DNA of 64,000 bases from Oscillatoria sp. FACHB-1406 (GCF_014698145.1 NZ_JACJSM010000020.1:1-64000), one strand, 5' to 3'; numbered from the stretch's first letter, positions 9,917-19,030 are shown. Made by a program: numbers and translations. Notes: generated by a model not told the origin, from the letters alone.

Positions 9917-10969
9917 ATGGCGCAAGATATTCACCCACAAACCGCTTGGTCGAACTTATTGCAACAACTCCTCGATAGACAATCTCTCACGCAAGAACAA
10001 GCATCGCAACTGATGCAAGGATGGCTCGACGAACAAATTGCCCCCGTCCTTTCGGGTGCGATTCTCGCGGCACTCCAAGCCAAAGGCGTATCGGCAGAAG
10101 AACTGGCGGGGATGGCAAGCACCTTACAGGCGCAATCGCTCCAACAACTTCCCCTTCAACGCGATAAACCCGTTATCGATACCTGCGGCACGGGCGGCGA
10201 TGGAGCTTCCACCTTTAACATTTCCACCGCCGTTGCCTTCGTCTGCGCGGCCGCAGGCGTTGCCGTCGCCAAACACGGCAACCGTTCCGCCTCCAGCAAA
10301 GTCGGTTCTGCCGATGTCTTAGAAGCCCTCGGCGTTCGTTTACAAGCCCACCCCGACAAAGTTCGCGCCGCCCTCGAGGAAGTCGGCATTACCTTTTTAT
10401 TCGCTCCCGGCTGGCATCCTGCCTTAAAAGCTGTTGCCGAGCTTCGTAAAACCCTGAAAGTCCGTACTGTCTTCAATTTAATCGGCCCTTTAGTCAATCC
10501 TTTACGTCCCACCGGCCAAGTGATTGGCACTTTTGATAGCAAACTCGTCCCGATTCTCGCCGAAGCGCTAGAACTGCTGGGCATTCAAAAAGCAATTGTC
10601 CTGCACGGACGAGAAAAACTGGACGAAGCGGGGTTGGCTGACTTAACGGATATGGCGATCGTTTCCGACGGGAAAATGCGCTTAACCGTACTAAATCCTA
10701 CTTCGCTCGGTTTGTCCTATGCCCCGACTAGCGCCTTAAAGGGCGGCGATGTAGAAGAAAATGCCGCAATTTTACGCAACGTACTGCAAGGAAAAGGGAC
10801 GCAGCCGCAAGAAGATGCAGTGGTGTTGAATGCAGCTTTAGCACTGCAAGTTGGCGAAGTCGTACCTTTTGAAGATCGCGATCGGGGAATTGAGTTGGCG
10901 CGAGCGGTTATCAAGAGCGGTGCTGCTTGGTTGAAGTTGGAGGCGTTAATTAAGTTTTTGGAGAGTTAA
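9917..10969 (+). CDS. trpD: Anthranilate phosphoribosyltransferase
   Basis: The enzyme transfers phosphoribose from PRPP to anthranilate in tryptophan synthesis. The signature [11 protein letters not shown] and the [21 protein letters not shown] segment are intact, as are the [10 protein letters not shown] and [10 protein letters not shown] motifs. Starting at the ATG at 9917 gives 350 residues, the usual length. An upstream in-frame start at 9851 would add 22 basic residues without homology value. The gene stands alone, as trp genes usually do in cyanobacteria. Its stop codon TAA overlaps the left end of a MITE-like repeat. Confidence 0.96.
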   Translation: MAQDIHPQTAWSNLLQQLLDRQSLTQEQASQLMQGWLDEQIAPVLSGAILAALQAKGVSAEELAGMASTLQAQSLQQLPLQRDKPVIDTCGTGGDGASTFNISTAVAFVCAAAGVAVAKHGNRSASSKVGSADVLEALGVRLQAHPDKVRAALEEVGITFLFAPGWHPALKAVAELRKTLKVRTVFNLIGPLVNPLRPTGQVIGTFDSKLVPILAEALELLGIQKAIVLHGREKLDEAGLADLTDMAIVSDGKMRLTVLNPTSLGLSYAPTSALKGGDVEENAAILRNVLQGKGTQPQEDAVVLNAALALQVGEVVPFEDRDRGIELARAVIKSGAAWLKLEALIKFLES

Positions 10970-11097
10970 GTAGGATGAGGTAAAAAAAGTGCGATCGGAT
11001 TCATCGGGGCGGGTTTAGCTAAAACTCTTGCTATGAGCTACATTCAGCAGTCAAAACCCGCCCTCTTCAAGTTAAGGTTATTTCGTCAACCTACTTA
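10967..11097 (+). repeat. MITE-like repeat family A, copy 2 (complete)
   Basis: The 131-bp element runs from TAAGTAGGATGA to TCAACCTACTTA, giving terminal inverted repeats of about 12 bp with one mismatch, bounded by TA on both sides. The interior contains two GC-rich arms that pair (GGCGGGTTTAGC and AACCCGCC). There is no coding capacity. Its left TA forms part of the trpD stop codon. Confidence 0.8.
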
Positions 11098-11137
11098 GAG
11101 CAAACCGTAAATAAATAGATTAAAGAGTCTCTAGAGC

Positions 11138-12103
11138 CTAGGCACACAAATAAGCAGGTAAGGGTTCAAAAGCTTGACGCGCTTCTAGTTCGTTAAGAAT
11201 GGTATGAGCGGTTTCTTTGCCGATGAGAGAACGCAACAGATTTAAGCGCGTGCCGGTGTGAATTTCAGTTTGGAGTTCTTCGATCAGTTGAATTTTTTGG
11301 CAGCGAGACAGCGGTCCTAAAACGCGGTTCACGGCAGCAACAACGCTCTGCGGTTCGGTTTGTACTCGGCGCAAGAAGTAAACGAGGGCTTCGACAATGA
11401 CTTGTCGCGTTTCGGGAGTGAGAGGGTTTTGTTTGAAAAGGGTAATGCCGGTGGTGTGATGGCGCGATTCGTCTTGCAGGAAACCCGTCAAGATGTTGGC
11501 GAGTTCGGGATTTTGGCAATCGCTGGCAAGGGTGCGGTAGTGGCTGAGTACCCAGCCTTTGAGGACGACTTGGAGAATAAACAGGAGAACGGTTTTATCT
11601 TGATGCTCGATTAAGTCGGTTAGGAACCGCAGGAAGGGGTCATCGGTGACGGTAGTTTGATGAAGGGGTAAGAAGCGGAGGAGTTGGGTGAGGTGATAAG
11701 TTTCGTCAGCACTGAAGAGAGCGTAAAGCATTCGTTCGTCGGTGCTTTCGGAAAGTGCGACCATTTTTGCCATGTAGCTGATGCCTGCTTTTTCAATGAA
11801 GTAGGCTTCTTGGAGGAGGCTGAGGCTGGCGATTTGGAGGATGGCGTTTTGTTCTTGGGGAGTGGCTTGTTGGAAAAGTTGAGCGCGTTGGAGGTTAAAG
11901 TGTTTGGCGTTCCAATAGCAGGCGCTTTCTTCGGTGGGATGGGGGAGGGATAGGGGGCTGTGGGGATAGCGGGAGAGAGAAGCCGCAGCGATCGCACTAT
12001 CTCGACTGCGGTTTTGAATAGTAGAGGATAGGACTCGTTGGAGTTTGTTGGATTCTGAGGCGTGGGGGATGTCAAAACTGGCCGTTTTATAAAGCTGACG
12101 CAT
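11138..12103 (-). CDS. Ferritin-like diiron protein, function unknown
   Basis: The 321-residue protein is almost all helical and has iron-ligand patterns of a ferritin-like or AurF-type diiron oxygenase: E104 (YFIEKAG), E134 and H137 (DETYHL), H188, and E212 with H215/H216 (QDESRHH). The first ~60 residues are low in predicted structure. The family could be an N-oxygenase or another oxygen-activating enzyme; the substrate is unknown. A good GAGGAG ribosome binding site precedes the ATG at 12103. It is not in an operon: trpD converges from the left across a MITE-like element, and 0.9 kb without genes lies upstream. Confidence 0.65.
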   Translation of the reverse strand: MRQLYKTASFDIPHASESNKLQRVLSSTIQNRSRDSAIAAASLSRYPHSPLSLPHPTEESACYWNAKHFNLQRAQLFQQATPQEQNAILQIASLSLLQEAYFIEKAGISYMAKMVALSESTDERMLYALFSADETYHLTQLLRFLPLHQTTVTDDPFLRFLTDLIEHQDKTVLLFILQVVLKGWVLSHYRTLASDCQNPELANILTGFLQDESRHHTTGITLFKQNPLTPETRQVIVEALVYFLRRVQTEPQSVVAAVNRVLGPLSRCQKIQLIEELQTEIHTGTRLNLLRSLIGKETAHTILNELEARQAFEPLPAYLCA

Positions 12104-12981
12104 GGATACTCCTCACAAACATTCTTTAACAAGGGAATTTAGGATCGAGGTGGCGATGTTCTAGGGATCTGCTTCGCGGCGCGTCGGGTAGAATGCGTTG
12201 AGACCCGTAATTTAAATTTGTGCATCTCGACCGCTGCGCGATCGCAACGGGAGCCTTACGATCCTCGCGAAATCGTCAACTCGACGGGCTAGCTCGGATT
12301 CTTTAGCTAGGAGCTAGATTTGAGTTTATGGTAGTTTTCTGTTACCCAACAATTAGTCGTCAGTGTGCCACTTCCGGAAGTCCACTACCCGCCCCGACAT
12401 CGCACGCCATCCATCAAGCAAATAGGGCGGATTTGCGGTTCGCCCGCACGTAAAGAAAGGTTAAGTACGAGTTGCTTCTTCATTCAACTCTCGAAGCCGC
12501 TACTTAGATTTCTCGAACTTAATCTTGGGAACTATAAGAGCGCATTTCCAAGTCTGCGACTCCTACTGTGCGACGAAGAACTCAATATTCTTCAAGTCTT
12601 AAGGTGCTATAGATCCAGCAAGAGCTTTTTGAGAGTCTAGCTCGATATTTTTGAGGGTCAGTCCGCACGATCGCGGGGAACGCGAGCAAATTTTCCGGCT
12701 CGATTATTGGTTTTCCGGAGAAACGCCGTAAAATTGTAAGCAATAGTAACCGCTGGGCGATCGCTTTCACTTAACGATCTAGCTAGAACGATAGATTTTT
12801 GAGGTCTTGAAAACTATTATTCTTTAGAAAGACCGAAAGCTACGCTCCCCTCATATCGGACAAAAATGAACGCTAACTTATGCCAAAGGCGTTGCGTGCC
12901 AGGAAAAACTGTTTGTGCCGTAGCAATTTGACGGTCAAATTTTTGCTAGATCGCCAGAAAGATGATTGTCAGAGGGAATCA
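12104..12981. other. Long intergenic stretch without a convincing gene
   Basis: These about 880 bases lie between two divergent genes. Small open frames occur but none has a ribosome binding site, a recognisable domain or a length that stands out. The GC content is mixed, with several HIP1 octamers. A start at 12880 in frame with the downstream gene exists but is not preferred. The region may contain regulatory RNA or degraded DNA; I see no evidence for either. Confidence 0.4.
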
Positions 12982-15006
12982 ATGGTGGAGCTAACTAACC
13001 GGGACAGTATTTTAATTGTTGACGACAATCCCACAAACCGGAAAATTTTATTTAAGCTTTTAGATAAGTCTGACTTTCATATTGTCGAAGCTTGCGATGG
13101 CATGATGGCACTGGAGCTAGCCTTACAATATACGCCAGATATTATTTTGTTGGACGTAATGATGCCCGGTATGGATGGTTTTGAAACCTGCAACCGGCTC
13201 AAAGCTGCTAAAGCAACCCAAGATATTCCTATTATTTTCACAACTTCTCTATCCGATACCGATAGTAAAGTTAAAGGTTTGAGCTTGGGTGCGGTCGATT
13301 ATATCACAAAACCTTTTCAAAAAGATGAGGTGATTAGCCGCATTCGCTTGCATTTAAAGTTGCGCTCTCTCAATAAAGATTTGCAGCAACAAAATGAATT
13401 ATTGGTGCGAGAAATTACCGCACGTTTGGAAGCTGAATCGGAACTCCATCAACTCAATCAAGATCTCGAGGAACGAGTTAAACAACGCACGTTGGAACTG
13501 ACGCGGGCGTTGCAAGAACTGCAAACGGCGCAGGAAGAGTTATTAACGCGCGAGCAGCAACTCGAGTACGATGCGCTGCACGATGCTCTAACCAACCTCC
13601 CAAACCGCACGGGGTTTATGAAGCACTTAGAACGAGCGATCGGGCTGTACGAGACGCAAGCCGCGCGGAATGGCTCGACTCCCTGCCTCAACGCTAGCAG
13701 GCTGGAATTGGCTGCTACCAACTCAACGCTGTTTGCATTGCTGTTCATCGATTTAGACCGCTTTAAAGTGGTCAATGATAGCCTGGGACATTTGGTGGGC
13801 GATGACTTACTCAAAGGAGTTGCAAGTCGCTTGCAAGCTTGTTTGCACGGAAACGGAACGATCGCGCGTTTCGGCGGCGATGAATTCATGATCTTGCTCG
13901 AAGACTTGCACTCGGAACGAGAAGCAATCGCGATGGCTCAACGCATCCAAGAGCAACTGCGACATCCCTTTATTGCCAACGGCTACGAACTCTTCACCGA
14001 AGCCAGCATTGGCATTACCTTAAGTACGATGGGATATCGCTCGGCGATTGACGCGCTGCGCGATGCTGACATGGCAATGTATCAGGCCAAACAGTCCGGG
14101 CGCGGCTGCTATCGTATCCTAACGCGGGATAGGAAAGAACAAGCGGTCGATCGGATGCACATTGAAAACGAGTTGCGATCGGCGTTGCAATTGCTCTACA
14201 ACAACAAAATTGAAACGCGCCCACCTCATTCGGAGTTTTTCCTCGAATACCAGCCGATTATTTGCTTGCCGACCGGTCAACTCCGAGGCTTTGAAGCCTT
14301 AGTACGTTGGAATCATCCCAAACGCGGCCGCATCTCGCCAAGTCGATTTATACCCGTCGCCGAAGAAACCGGACTCATTAACCCGCTGGGATGGTGGCTG
14401 CTCGAGGAAGCCTGCCGTCAAATCGGAGTATGGCGACAGCAATTTCCCAAGCTTTCTCCCTTCGTCATGAATGTTAATGTCTCAGCGGTACAGCTAAAGC
14501 AAATCGATTTTATCGAGAAGGTGGATTCAATTCTCAAACATACTCATTGTCCGGGAACGTGGCTGAAATTAGAAATTACTGAAAGTTGTCTGCTGGAAAC
14601 TTCCGATCGCGATGTCGAAATCCTCAAGCAGTTACAAAAAAAAGGGATTCGGCTGTGCATTGATGACTTTGGCACGGGGTATTCTTCCCTCAGCCGCCTG
14701 CACGAGTTTCCGATCGATACGCTCAAAATCGATCGCTCTTTTGTCAAACGTTTGGATCGCGAACGTTCGGAAGTCGTTTATACGATTATTAAGCTCGCCC
14801 ACAGTTTGGGGATGGATGTCGTTGCTGAAGGTGTAGAAACCTTGGAACAATTAGAAAAGTTACGCTTATTTGGTTGCGAATTGGGGCAGGGCTTTTTGCT
14901 CTCAGAACCCTTAGTCGGTTCCGCCCTGATTCCTCTACTGGTTATCCAGGATGCCCGCTTTAAGGCTCGCTACCACAGCGAACCTTCGGGACAAAGCACT
15001 GGCTAA
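12982..15006 (+). CDS. Response regulator with GGDEF and EAL domains
   Basis: From the ATG at 12982, which follows an AGAGGGA ribosome binding site, the 674-residue protein has a receiver (D58 in ILLDVMMPGMDG, TKPF), a coiled coil (about 130-190), a GGDEF domain with intact GGDEF (ARFGGDEFMI), and an EAL domain with FEALVRW, DDFGTGYSSL and EGVET. Both cyclic-di-GMP synthesis and hydrolysis residues look intact, so it may be bifunctional or one domain may regulate the other. It would be cytoplasmic and controlled by phosphorylation of the receiver. No cognate kinase is adjacent. An upstream in-frame start at 12880 would add 34 basic residues that do not resemble a receiver. Confidence 0.93.
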   Translation: MVELTNRDSILIVDDNPTNRKILFKLLDKSDFHIVEACDGMMALELALQYTPDIILLDVMMPGMDGFETCNRLKAAKATQDIPIIFTTSLSDTDSKVKGLSLGAVDYITKPFQKDEVISRIRLHLKLRSLNKDLQQQNELLVREITARLEAESELHQLNQDLEERVKQRTLELTRALQELQTAQEELLTREQQLEYDALHDALTNLPNRTGFMKHLERAIGLYETQAARNGSTPCLNASRLELAATNSTLFALLFIDLDRFKVVNDSLGHLVGDDLLKGVASRLQACLHGNGTIARFGGDEFMILLEDLHSEREAIAMAQRIQEQLRHPFIANGYELFTEASIGITLSTMGYRSAIDALRDADMAMYQAKQSGRGCYRILTRDRKEQAVDRMHIENELRSALQLLYNNKIETRPPHSEFFLEYQPIICLPTGQLRGFEALVRWNHPKRGRISPSRFIPVAEETGLINPLGWWLLEEACRQIGVWRQQFPKLSPFVMNVNVSAVQLKQIDFIEKVDSILKHTHCPGTWLKLEITESCLLETSDRDVEILKQLQKKGIRLCIDDFGTGYSSLSRLHEFPIDTLKIDRSFVKRLDRERSEVVYTIIKLAHSLGMDVVAEGVETLEQLEKLRLFGCELGQGFLLSEPLVGSALIPLLVIQDARFKARYHSEPSGQSTG

Positions 15007-15010
15007 AGTT

Positions 15011-15961
15011 TTAGCGGCGATAAGCGCAGGCAAACCGCTCGATCCCGGCTAGGTCGGAGAAAATCTGCACGTTGTCATAGCTGCCGCGAGCTTCGAGCAG
15101 TGCGGTAACTTGTTGGGCTTGACCGGCCATCATTTCCACCAGCCACAGTCCGCCGGAACGCAGATAGTCGGGAGCCGCATCCACGAGAATTCGCAGGCAA
15201 TCTAAGCCATCTGCGCCGCCATCCAGGGCGAGATGCGGTTCGTGGCGCGCGACTTCGGGTTGCAGGGAGGCGAGCGCCGTTGTAGGAATATAGGGGGGGT
15301 TGGAGACCATCCCACAAATTTGTCCTTTCAGGTGTTTGAGCGGCTCGAACCAGGCTCCCTGGTAAAATTTGATGTTTTTTTCAAAACCGCAATTTCGGGC
15401 ATTCTCGCGAGCGATTTCAAGGGCTTGGGGACTGAGATCGACGGCGTGGATGGTGGCGGCAGGAAAACCCGAGGCTAAACCGATCGCGATCGCGCCGCTG
15501 CCCGTTCCCAAATCGACCCAATGTTGGGGCGGATCGAGACTGGTACTCCGAGAGGCGATCGCTAAATCGATCGCCAGTTCCGTTTCCGGACGCGGAATCA
15601 AAACATCAGGCGTAACCTTTAACTGTAAGTGTCTCCAAGTCGTCTTTCCGGCAAGATACTGCACCGGGACGCAATCTTGAAGGCGTTGTTGCCAGAGGCG
15701 AACGAGTTCGGGGAAGGGAATTTGTAGTTCGATGCGCGCTGCGGGACTAATCCCCAAGCGCAAGGCGAGGCGATCGAGAGTGCTAAAAGCGCCAATCAAC
15801 CAATCGACTTCGTAGGGCGAAATTCCCGCCGCGATCGCTGCGACCTTTGCTTCTTCATACCACGCTCTCAGTTCCTCTCCCGATACTAGCAGCAAACTTG
15901 ACACCCCATTAATTGAGACTTTCCTTCGAGTTTTCTCTCGCGCGAGCGATGGGCGCTGCAT
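15011..15961 (-). CDS. prmC: Release factor glutamine methyltransferase
   Basis: The 316-residue SAM-dependent methyltransferase N5-methylates the GGQ glutamine of peptide chain release factors. The SAM motif GTGSGAI (152-158), the catalytic NPPY (221-224) and the RPETELA segment (124-130) are present. The N-terminal helical domain is typical of PrmC/HemK. The first ~25 residues are poorly conserved in type, so the real start may be slightly downstream. It converges with the GGDEF/EAL gene, with 4 bp between the stop codons. Confidence 0.92.
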   Translation of the reverse strand: MQRPSLAREKTRRKVSINGVSSLLLVSGEELRAWYEEAKVAAIAAGISPYEVDWLIGAFSTLDRLALRLGISPAARIELQIPFPELVRLWQQRLQDCVPVQYLAGKTTWRHLQLKVTPDVLIPRPETELAIDLAIASRSTSLDPPQHWVDLGTGSGAIAIGLASGFPAATIHAVDLSPQALEIARENARNCGFEKNIKFYQGAWFEPLKHLKGQICGMVSNPPYIPTTALASLQPEVARHEPHLALDGGADGLDCLRILVDAAPDYLRSGGLWLVEMMAGQAQQVTALLEARGSYDNVQIFSDLAGIERFACAYRR

Positions 15962-15990
15962 TACCTACTGTCCATCGCTCGCCCGGTAGT

Positions 15991-16749
15991 CTAACGTCGA
16001 TTCTGGGGATTTTGTTGGTTCTGTTGATTTTGCTGTTGAGCTTGCTGTTGAATCGACCGAATAAACGCAATCGAATCCTGAGAAGGAACGAGAGTGATGC
16101 GACTGAGATTATTATCGTTACTCGTCTTCAGGGTTTCGATCAAGGCTTCTAACGCCACCACTTTAAACTGAATCTCAGAAGCGCGGTTAGGCTGTGCTTG
16201 TTTGAAGCGATCGACCATCTGTTGGAGTGCTTCCCGCTCGAAGAAAAAGGGAACAACAGTTTTACCGTTTTCTTCGAGCGTAATCGAGTCTTGACCTACG
16301 GTTGCATAAAATAACGGCACGCCAACAAACTCTTGCGTCATCGAGCGTGCATTTTGAAACTGCTGCTGGATGGGGACGTACTCGAATTGAATTTCGCGTT
16401 GGGAGCTAACGTCGCCATCGATATTATAAGCCTGCGCGAGCGGCAATACGGCAATTCTGGCACCGTTGGCAACTTGAGGATTGCTCTGTTGGAGCTTTTG
16501 CAAAAATTGTTGCGCGTCCTGCTGGCTGAGGAAGCGAGGCGCGATCTTTTGGTTTTGCTCCTTTTGATCGATAAAGAGAATCTTATTATCGTTGGAAACA
16601 ATAAAGAAGACTGGGGTTGGGCCGAGGGCAGAACTCACCTGCTCGGCAGGAAGCGCTAAAACTGGGGCGATCGAACTGAAAACCGTTGCTAAAGCGATCC
16701 CTCCGATGGTGCCGATCGCGGCACTCCAAGACTTTAAGGCTTTAATCAT
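15991..16749 (-). CDS. Tic22-like protein, copy 2
   Basis: From the ATG at 16749 the protein is 252 residues, with an N-terminal hydrophobic signal segment ending near LALPAEQV. The body (PTPVFFIVSNDN, FLSQQDAQQFL, GVPLFYAT, VVPFFFEREAL) matches the Tic22 family. Cyanobacterial Tic22 homologues act in the periplasm or thylakoid lumen and are linked to outer membrane biogenesis. The C-terminus is a Q/N-rich tail of about 20 residues ending NRR. It lies 61 bp downstream of a paralog on the same strand, and the two are probably co-transcribed. A TTG at 16770 is an alternative start. Confidence 0.85.
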   Translation of the reverse strand: MIKALKSWSAAIGTIGGIALATVFSSIAPVLALPAEQVSSALGPTPVFFIVSNDNKILFIDQKEQNQKIAPRFLSQQDAQQFLQKLQQSNPQVANGARIAVLPLAQAYNIDGDVSSQREIQFEYVPIQQQFQNARSMTQEFVGVPLFYATVGQDSITLEENGKTVVPFFFEREALQQMVDRFKQAQPNRASEIQFKVVALEALIETLKTSNDNNLSRITLVPSQDSIAFIRSIQQQAQQQNQQNQQNPQNRR

Positions 16750-16775
16750 TGCTTGTAAACTCAATAACAATACAA

Positions 16776-16797
16776 GAGGTTAAATCACTTTAACCTC
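16776..16797 (-). promoter_or_regulatory. Intercistronic hairpin between the Tic22-like genes
   Basis: A perfect 9-bp stem (GAGGTTAAA/TTTAACCTC) with a 4-base loop sits between the two Tic22-like genes, just upstream of the second gene's start. No T-run follows, so it is more likely an RNA-processing or translation-control element than a terminator. Confidence 0.45.
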
Positions 16798-16810
16798 CTA
16801 GGAAGCAAAA

Positions 16811-17587
16811 CTAACGTCGCGGCGCATTTTGAGCGCCATTTTGAGCGCCATTTTGAGCGCCATTCTGAGGGCTATTTCCTCTCAGGCTTTCTAAAAATGC
16901 GGCTGATTCCCGCGAAGGGACGAGCAGAATATTTTTAAGGAATTCGTCATTGCCATTGTTCAGCGCTTGAATGATCCCTTCTAAAGGGACAACTTCAATT
17001 TTGACGTTCATATTTTGAACGCGCTCTTGCAGTTGCTCTTTATCAAAGAAGAAAGGAATCATCGGTTTGCCTTCAATCTCAACAGTGAGGAAGCCTTGTT
17101 GCTCGCCCGCTCCTCGCGCTACAAAGAGGGGAACGCCTCGAAATTCGCTGGCTTGGGGATTCTCCTGCTTGATAACTGCTAAAGCCTGGTCAACTTGTGC
17201 TTGGGCTGGCACGTAAGCGAAGCGAACATTATCATTCCCCGCTTGACCGGCTTTATGGTTGATTTGATAAATTTCGCCAAGAGAGACGGGGACAACTTGC
17301 ACTTTGCTGCCAATTTCAGGGCTATCGCGTTTGAGTTCATCGATAAAAGCTAAAGCGTCTTTCTGGCTGATAAAAGCCCCTGCAAAAGAAGGCTTACCCG
17401 CTTCCGCTGCAACTAAAGGCGCGCCTTCGCTATCGGTGACGGTAAAGACGGGGATCGGCTGGAGTTGCGCGAAGACTTCCTGTTCGGTTAGCGCGAGCGC
17501 TGGGAGGCTGCCTCCGCAGAGACCACCGATTAAGGTACTACCGACTAGACCGAGCGTTGCGCTCCAACGTGCAATTGATTTTTTCAT
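16811..17587 (-). CDS. Tic22-like protein, copy 1
   Basis: The 258-residue protein starts with a clear signal peptide (charged MKKS, hydrophobic core, LPALA cleavage region). The Tic22 body is TPIPVFTV-like (QPIPVFTVTD), FISQKDALAFI, FRGVPLFVA, MIPFFFDKEQL. It is probably a periplasmic or luminal chaperone-like protein in outer membrane protein transport, as shown for family members. The C-terminus has three exact NGAQ repeats encoded by a tandem 12-bp DNA repeat (about 16823-16865), then APRR. It precedes its paralog and the pair likely arose by tandem duplication. Confidence 0.87.
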   Translation of the reverse strand: MKKSIARWSATLGLVGSTLIGGLCGGSLPALALTEQEVFAQLQPIPVFTVTDSEGAPLVAAEAGKPSFAGAFISQKDALAFIDELKRDSPEIGSKVQVVPVSLGEIYQINHKAGQAGNDNVRFAYVPAQAQVDQALAVIKQENPQASEFRGVPLFVARGAGEQQGFLTVEIEGKPMIPFFFDKEQLQERVQNMNVKIEVVPLEGIIQALNNGNDEFLKNILLVPSRESAAFLESLRGNSPQNGAQNGAQNGAQNAPRR

Positions 17588-18090
17588 GCGTTGCTTACCT
17601 CGAACGAATTAGAAAGTAATCTTCCTGACAGATTAAGTTTTGTTAGGCTATCTTGCCAAAATCCTAACCGATGTTACTAGCTTTGGATAATTTTGTGTGA
17701 CTGCGATCGCAGTGGCATAGTTCCACTCGTCGTTTAAGTTCTAATTTACGTTACTTCAGCCTTATTGTTCGCCGAGCCAGCGTTTTCTTTTAGCGTCTTA
17801 CCTTAAAGGGCGCAGTTTCTGAGGTTAAGGATACCCAGCCAACCCCCAATACTTCTCCCCAAAATAGAAGTCCCCCTCGAGAAACTCGACGGGGTTTTGC
17901 AATCGTCCTGCGATATTTTTGTACTGACAAGCAGAGTCCAAAAGTTTAATATTTTTTCCTCAGACCTGCCTAAACTTTTCAGTAGTCCGGTTGTACACTT
18001 AGGGAATGAGTCACGCTTTGGTCGCAATGGGGGTTAAGGACAGCGTGAATCAAACAGTGGAAAACGGCTAAAAGCCTTGACCTGTGTCAA
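17588..18090. other. Intergenic region with a possible orphan terminator
   Basis: There is no convincing gene in these 500 bases. The left part should hold the promoter of the Tic22-like pair. A hairpin followed by TTTT at 17872-17898 faces the plus strand without an associated gene (listed separately). A 74-codon minus-strand frame at 17803-18027 has no ribosome binding site or recognisable features. Confidence 0.4.
17872..17898 (+). terminator. Hairpin plus T-run, no gene in front of it
   Basis: CCCC-TCGAG pairs with CTCGA-CGGGG around an AAA loop, followed by TTTT. A small hairpin (CTTCT/AGAAG) lies directly upstream. No plus-strand gene precedes it, so it could end a small RNA; this is inference. 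Confidence 0.4.
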
Positions 18091-18164
18091 TCGGAGCGGC
18101 GGGATTTGAACCCACGACCCCTACTACCCCAAAGTAGTGCGCTACCAAGCTGCGCTACGCCCCG
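18091..18164 (-). tRNA. tRNA-Pro (anticodon UGG)
   Basis: The 74-nt minus-strand sequence folds as a cloverleaf: acceptor CGGGGCG/CGCTCCG, D-arm with AGCTTGGTAG, anticodon stem CTAC/GTAG with loop TTTGGGG (anticodon TGG), and T-arm GTGGGTTCAAATCCC-type. CCA is not encoded. A short hairpin GGCTTTTAGCC followed by GTTTT lies just downstream and may terminate it. Confidence 0.95.
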
Positions 18165-18211
18165 ACACGATTAACTAGAATAGCACGACTCCTCGAAATT
18201 TTTCAACCCTT

Positions 18212-18583
18212 TTAAAAAACAGTTAAGGTGCGGGCGGCTTCGAGTAAGGGCAAAATTGCGTGAGAATGCCAATTTCCTTCGCACTGACGGCTGCAACTGA
18301 GTAGCAAACGCACTTCATAAGCATGAGGATAGCCTTCGGCTTCTAACCAGAGCGAATTACTTTCTAATTGGCAAGCAATACGCTCCTCTTCCATGAGTTC
18401 GTTCGCTATCGAATCGATGGTTACTGCTAATCGTTCCAATAAGCGGCAAAAATCGCTCAGTTCGGCTTCGGTTAGCTCGAAAGCCCAGCCATCTCCTCCG
18501 ACTAAGCCTTTATATACAGGAGCTTCTGGGTTCCATCCTAACCGCCACCCGGCTCCCTCTTTCATAACGCGCTGGTCAAGCAT
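18212..18583 (-). CDS. DUF1818 family protein
   Basis: The 123-residue protein matches the cyanobacterial DUF1818 family: KEGAGWRLGWNPEAPVYKGLVGGDGWAFELTE-type opening and DFCRLLERL, ending with a WHSHAI stretch. The family has structures but no assigned function. The protein is small, soluble and acidic, with no signal peptide. The ATG at 18583 is used; M7 is a possible alternative. It follows a strong terminator upstream and lies next to tRNA-Pro. Confidence 0.8.
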   Translation of the reverse strand: MLDQRVMKEGAGWRLGWNPEAPVYKGLVGGDGWAFELTEAELSDFCRLLERLAVTIDSIANELMEEERIACQLESNSLWLEAEGYPHAYEVRLLLSCSRQCEGNWHSHAILPLLEAARTLTVF

Positions 18584-18629
18584 CAGCTGTTGAATCCGCG
18601 AGCGATATCCCAGGACACAATATTAACAG

Positions 18630-18675
18630 AAAAAAACATTTCTAGAACTCTCGGAGCGAGAGCCTAGAAATGTTT
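18630..18675 (-). terminator. Rho-independent terminator of the DUF4327 gene
   Basis: On the minus strand a long stem (AAACATTTCTAG pairing with CTAGAAATGTTT, with an inner CTCTCG/CGAGAG) is followed directly by TTTTTTT. It lies about 110 bp past the DUF4327 stop codon. Confidence 0.85.
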
Positions 18676-18787
18676 CTCACAGAATTCAAATGCAATTTTC
18701 AACTTTTAAATTTCAAATTGTGTGGGTGAGAACGGCTTAGCCTTGGTTAAAAGGTAATTGGGGTCTCGTGTTGGCGAACTAGCGAGT

Positions 18788-19030
18788 CTAATCATTGTCC
18801 CATTGCTCGGAGCCGATTAAGTCGCCGATGCGATCGCGCAATAAGAAATCGCACTGCTCGAGTTCGACTTCAACGCAAACCCACTCTCTAGCGGGAATAT
18901 ACTGACAAAGAACGTAGATGGGCTGCTGGCGATCGATGCTTCCGCGCTCGACCAAATGACGGGCTTCCTCGCGGATGAAATCGATCGTGTAGGATGCAGA
19001 AATGGTTGGTGATGCTGTGATAGAAGTCAT
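18788..19030 (-). CDS. DUF4327 family protein
   Basis: The 80-residue protein matches the cyanobacterial DUF4327 family. The diagnostic segment is ERGSIDRQQPIYVLCQYIP, then AREWVCVEVEL and FLLRDRIGDLIG. No function is known. No signal peptide or membrane segment is visible. It appears monocistronic with its own terminator. Confidence 0.85.
   Translation of the reverse strand: MTSITASPTISASYTIDFIREEARHLVERGSIDRQQPIYVLCQYIPAREWVCVEVELEQCDFLLRDRIGDLIGSEQWDND

Noticed and set aside
9444-10013. 189-codon frame across the hppD-trpD gap
   Set aside because: It is antisense to hppD and overlaps trpD in another frame; both of those have clear family motifs.
12365-12640. 91-codon frame in the long intergenic region
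   Set aside because: No ribosome binding site, no recognised motif and no sign of codon bias; the region may simply be non-coding.
17803-18027. 74-codon minus-strand frame
   Set aside because: It overlaps the orphan terminator hairpin and has no features of a protein family.
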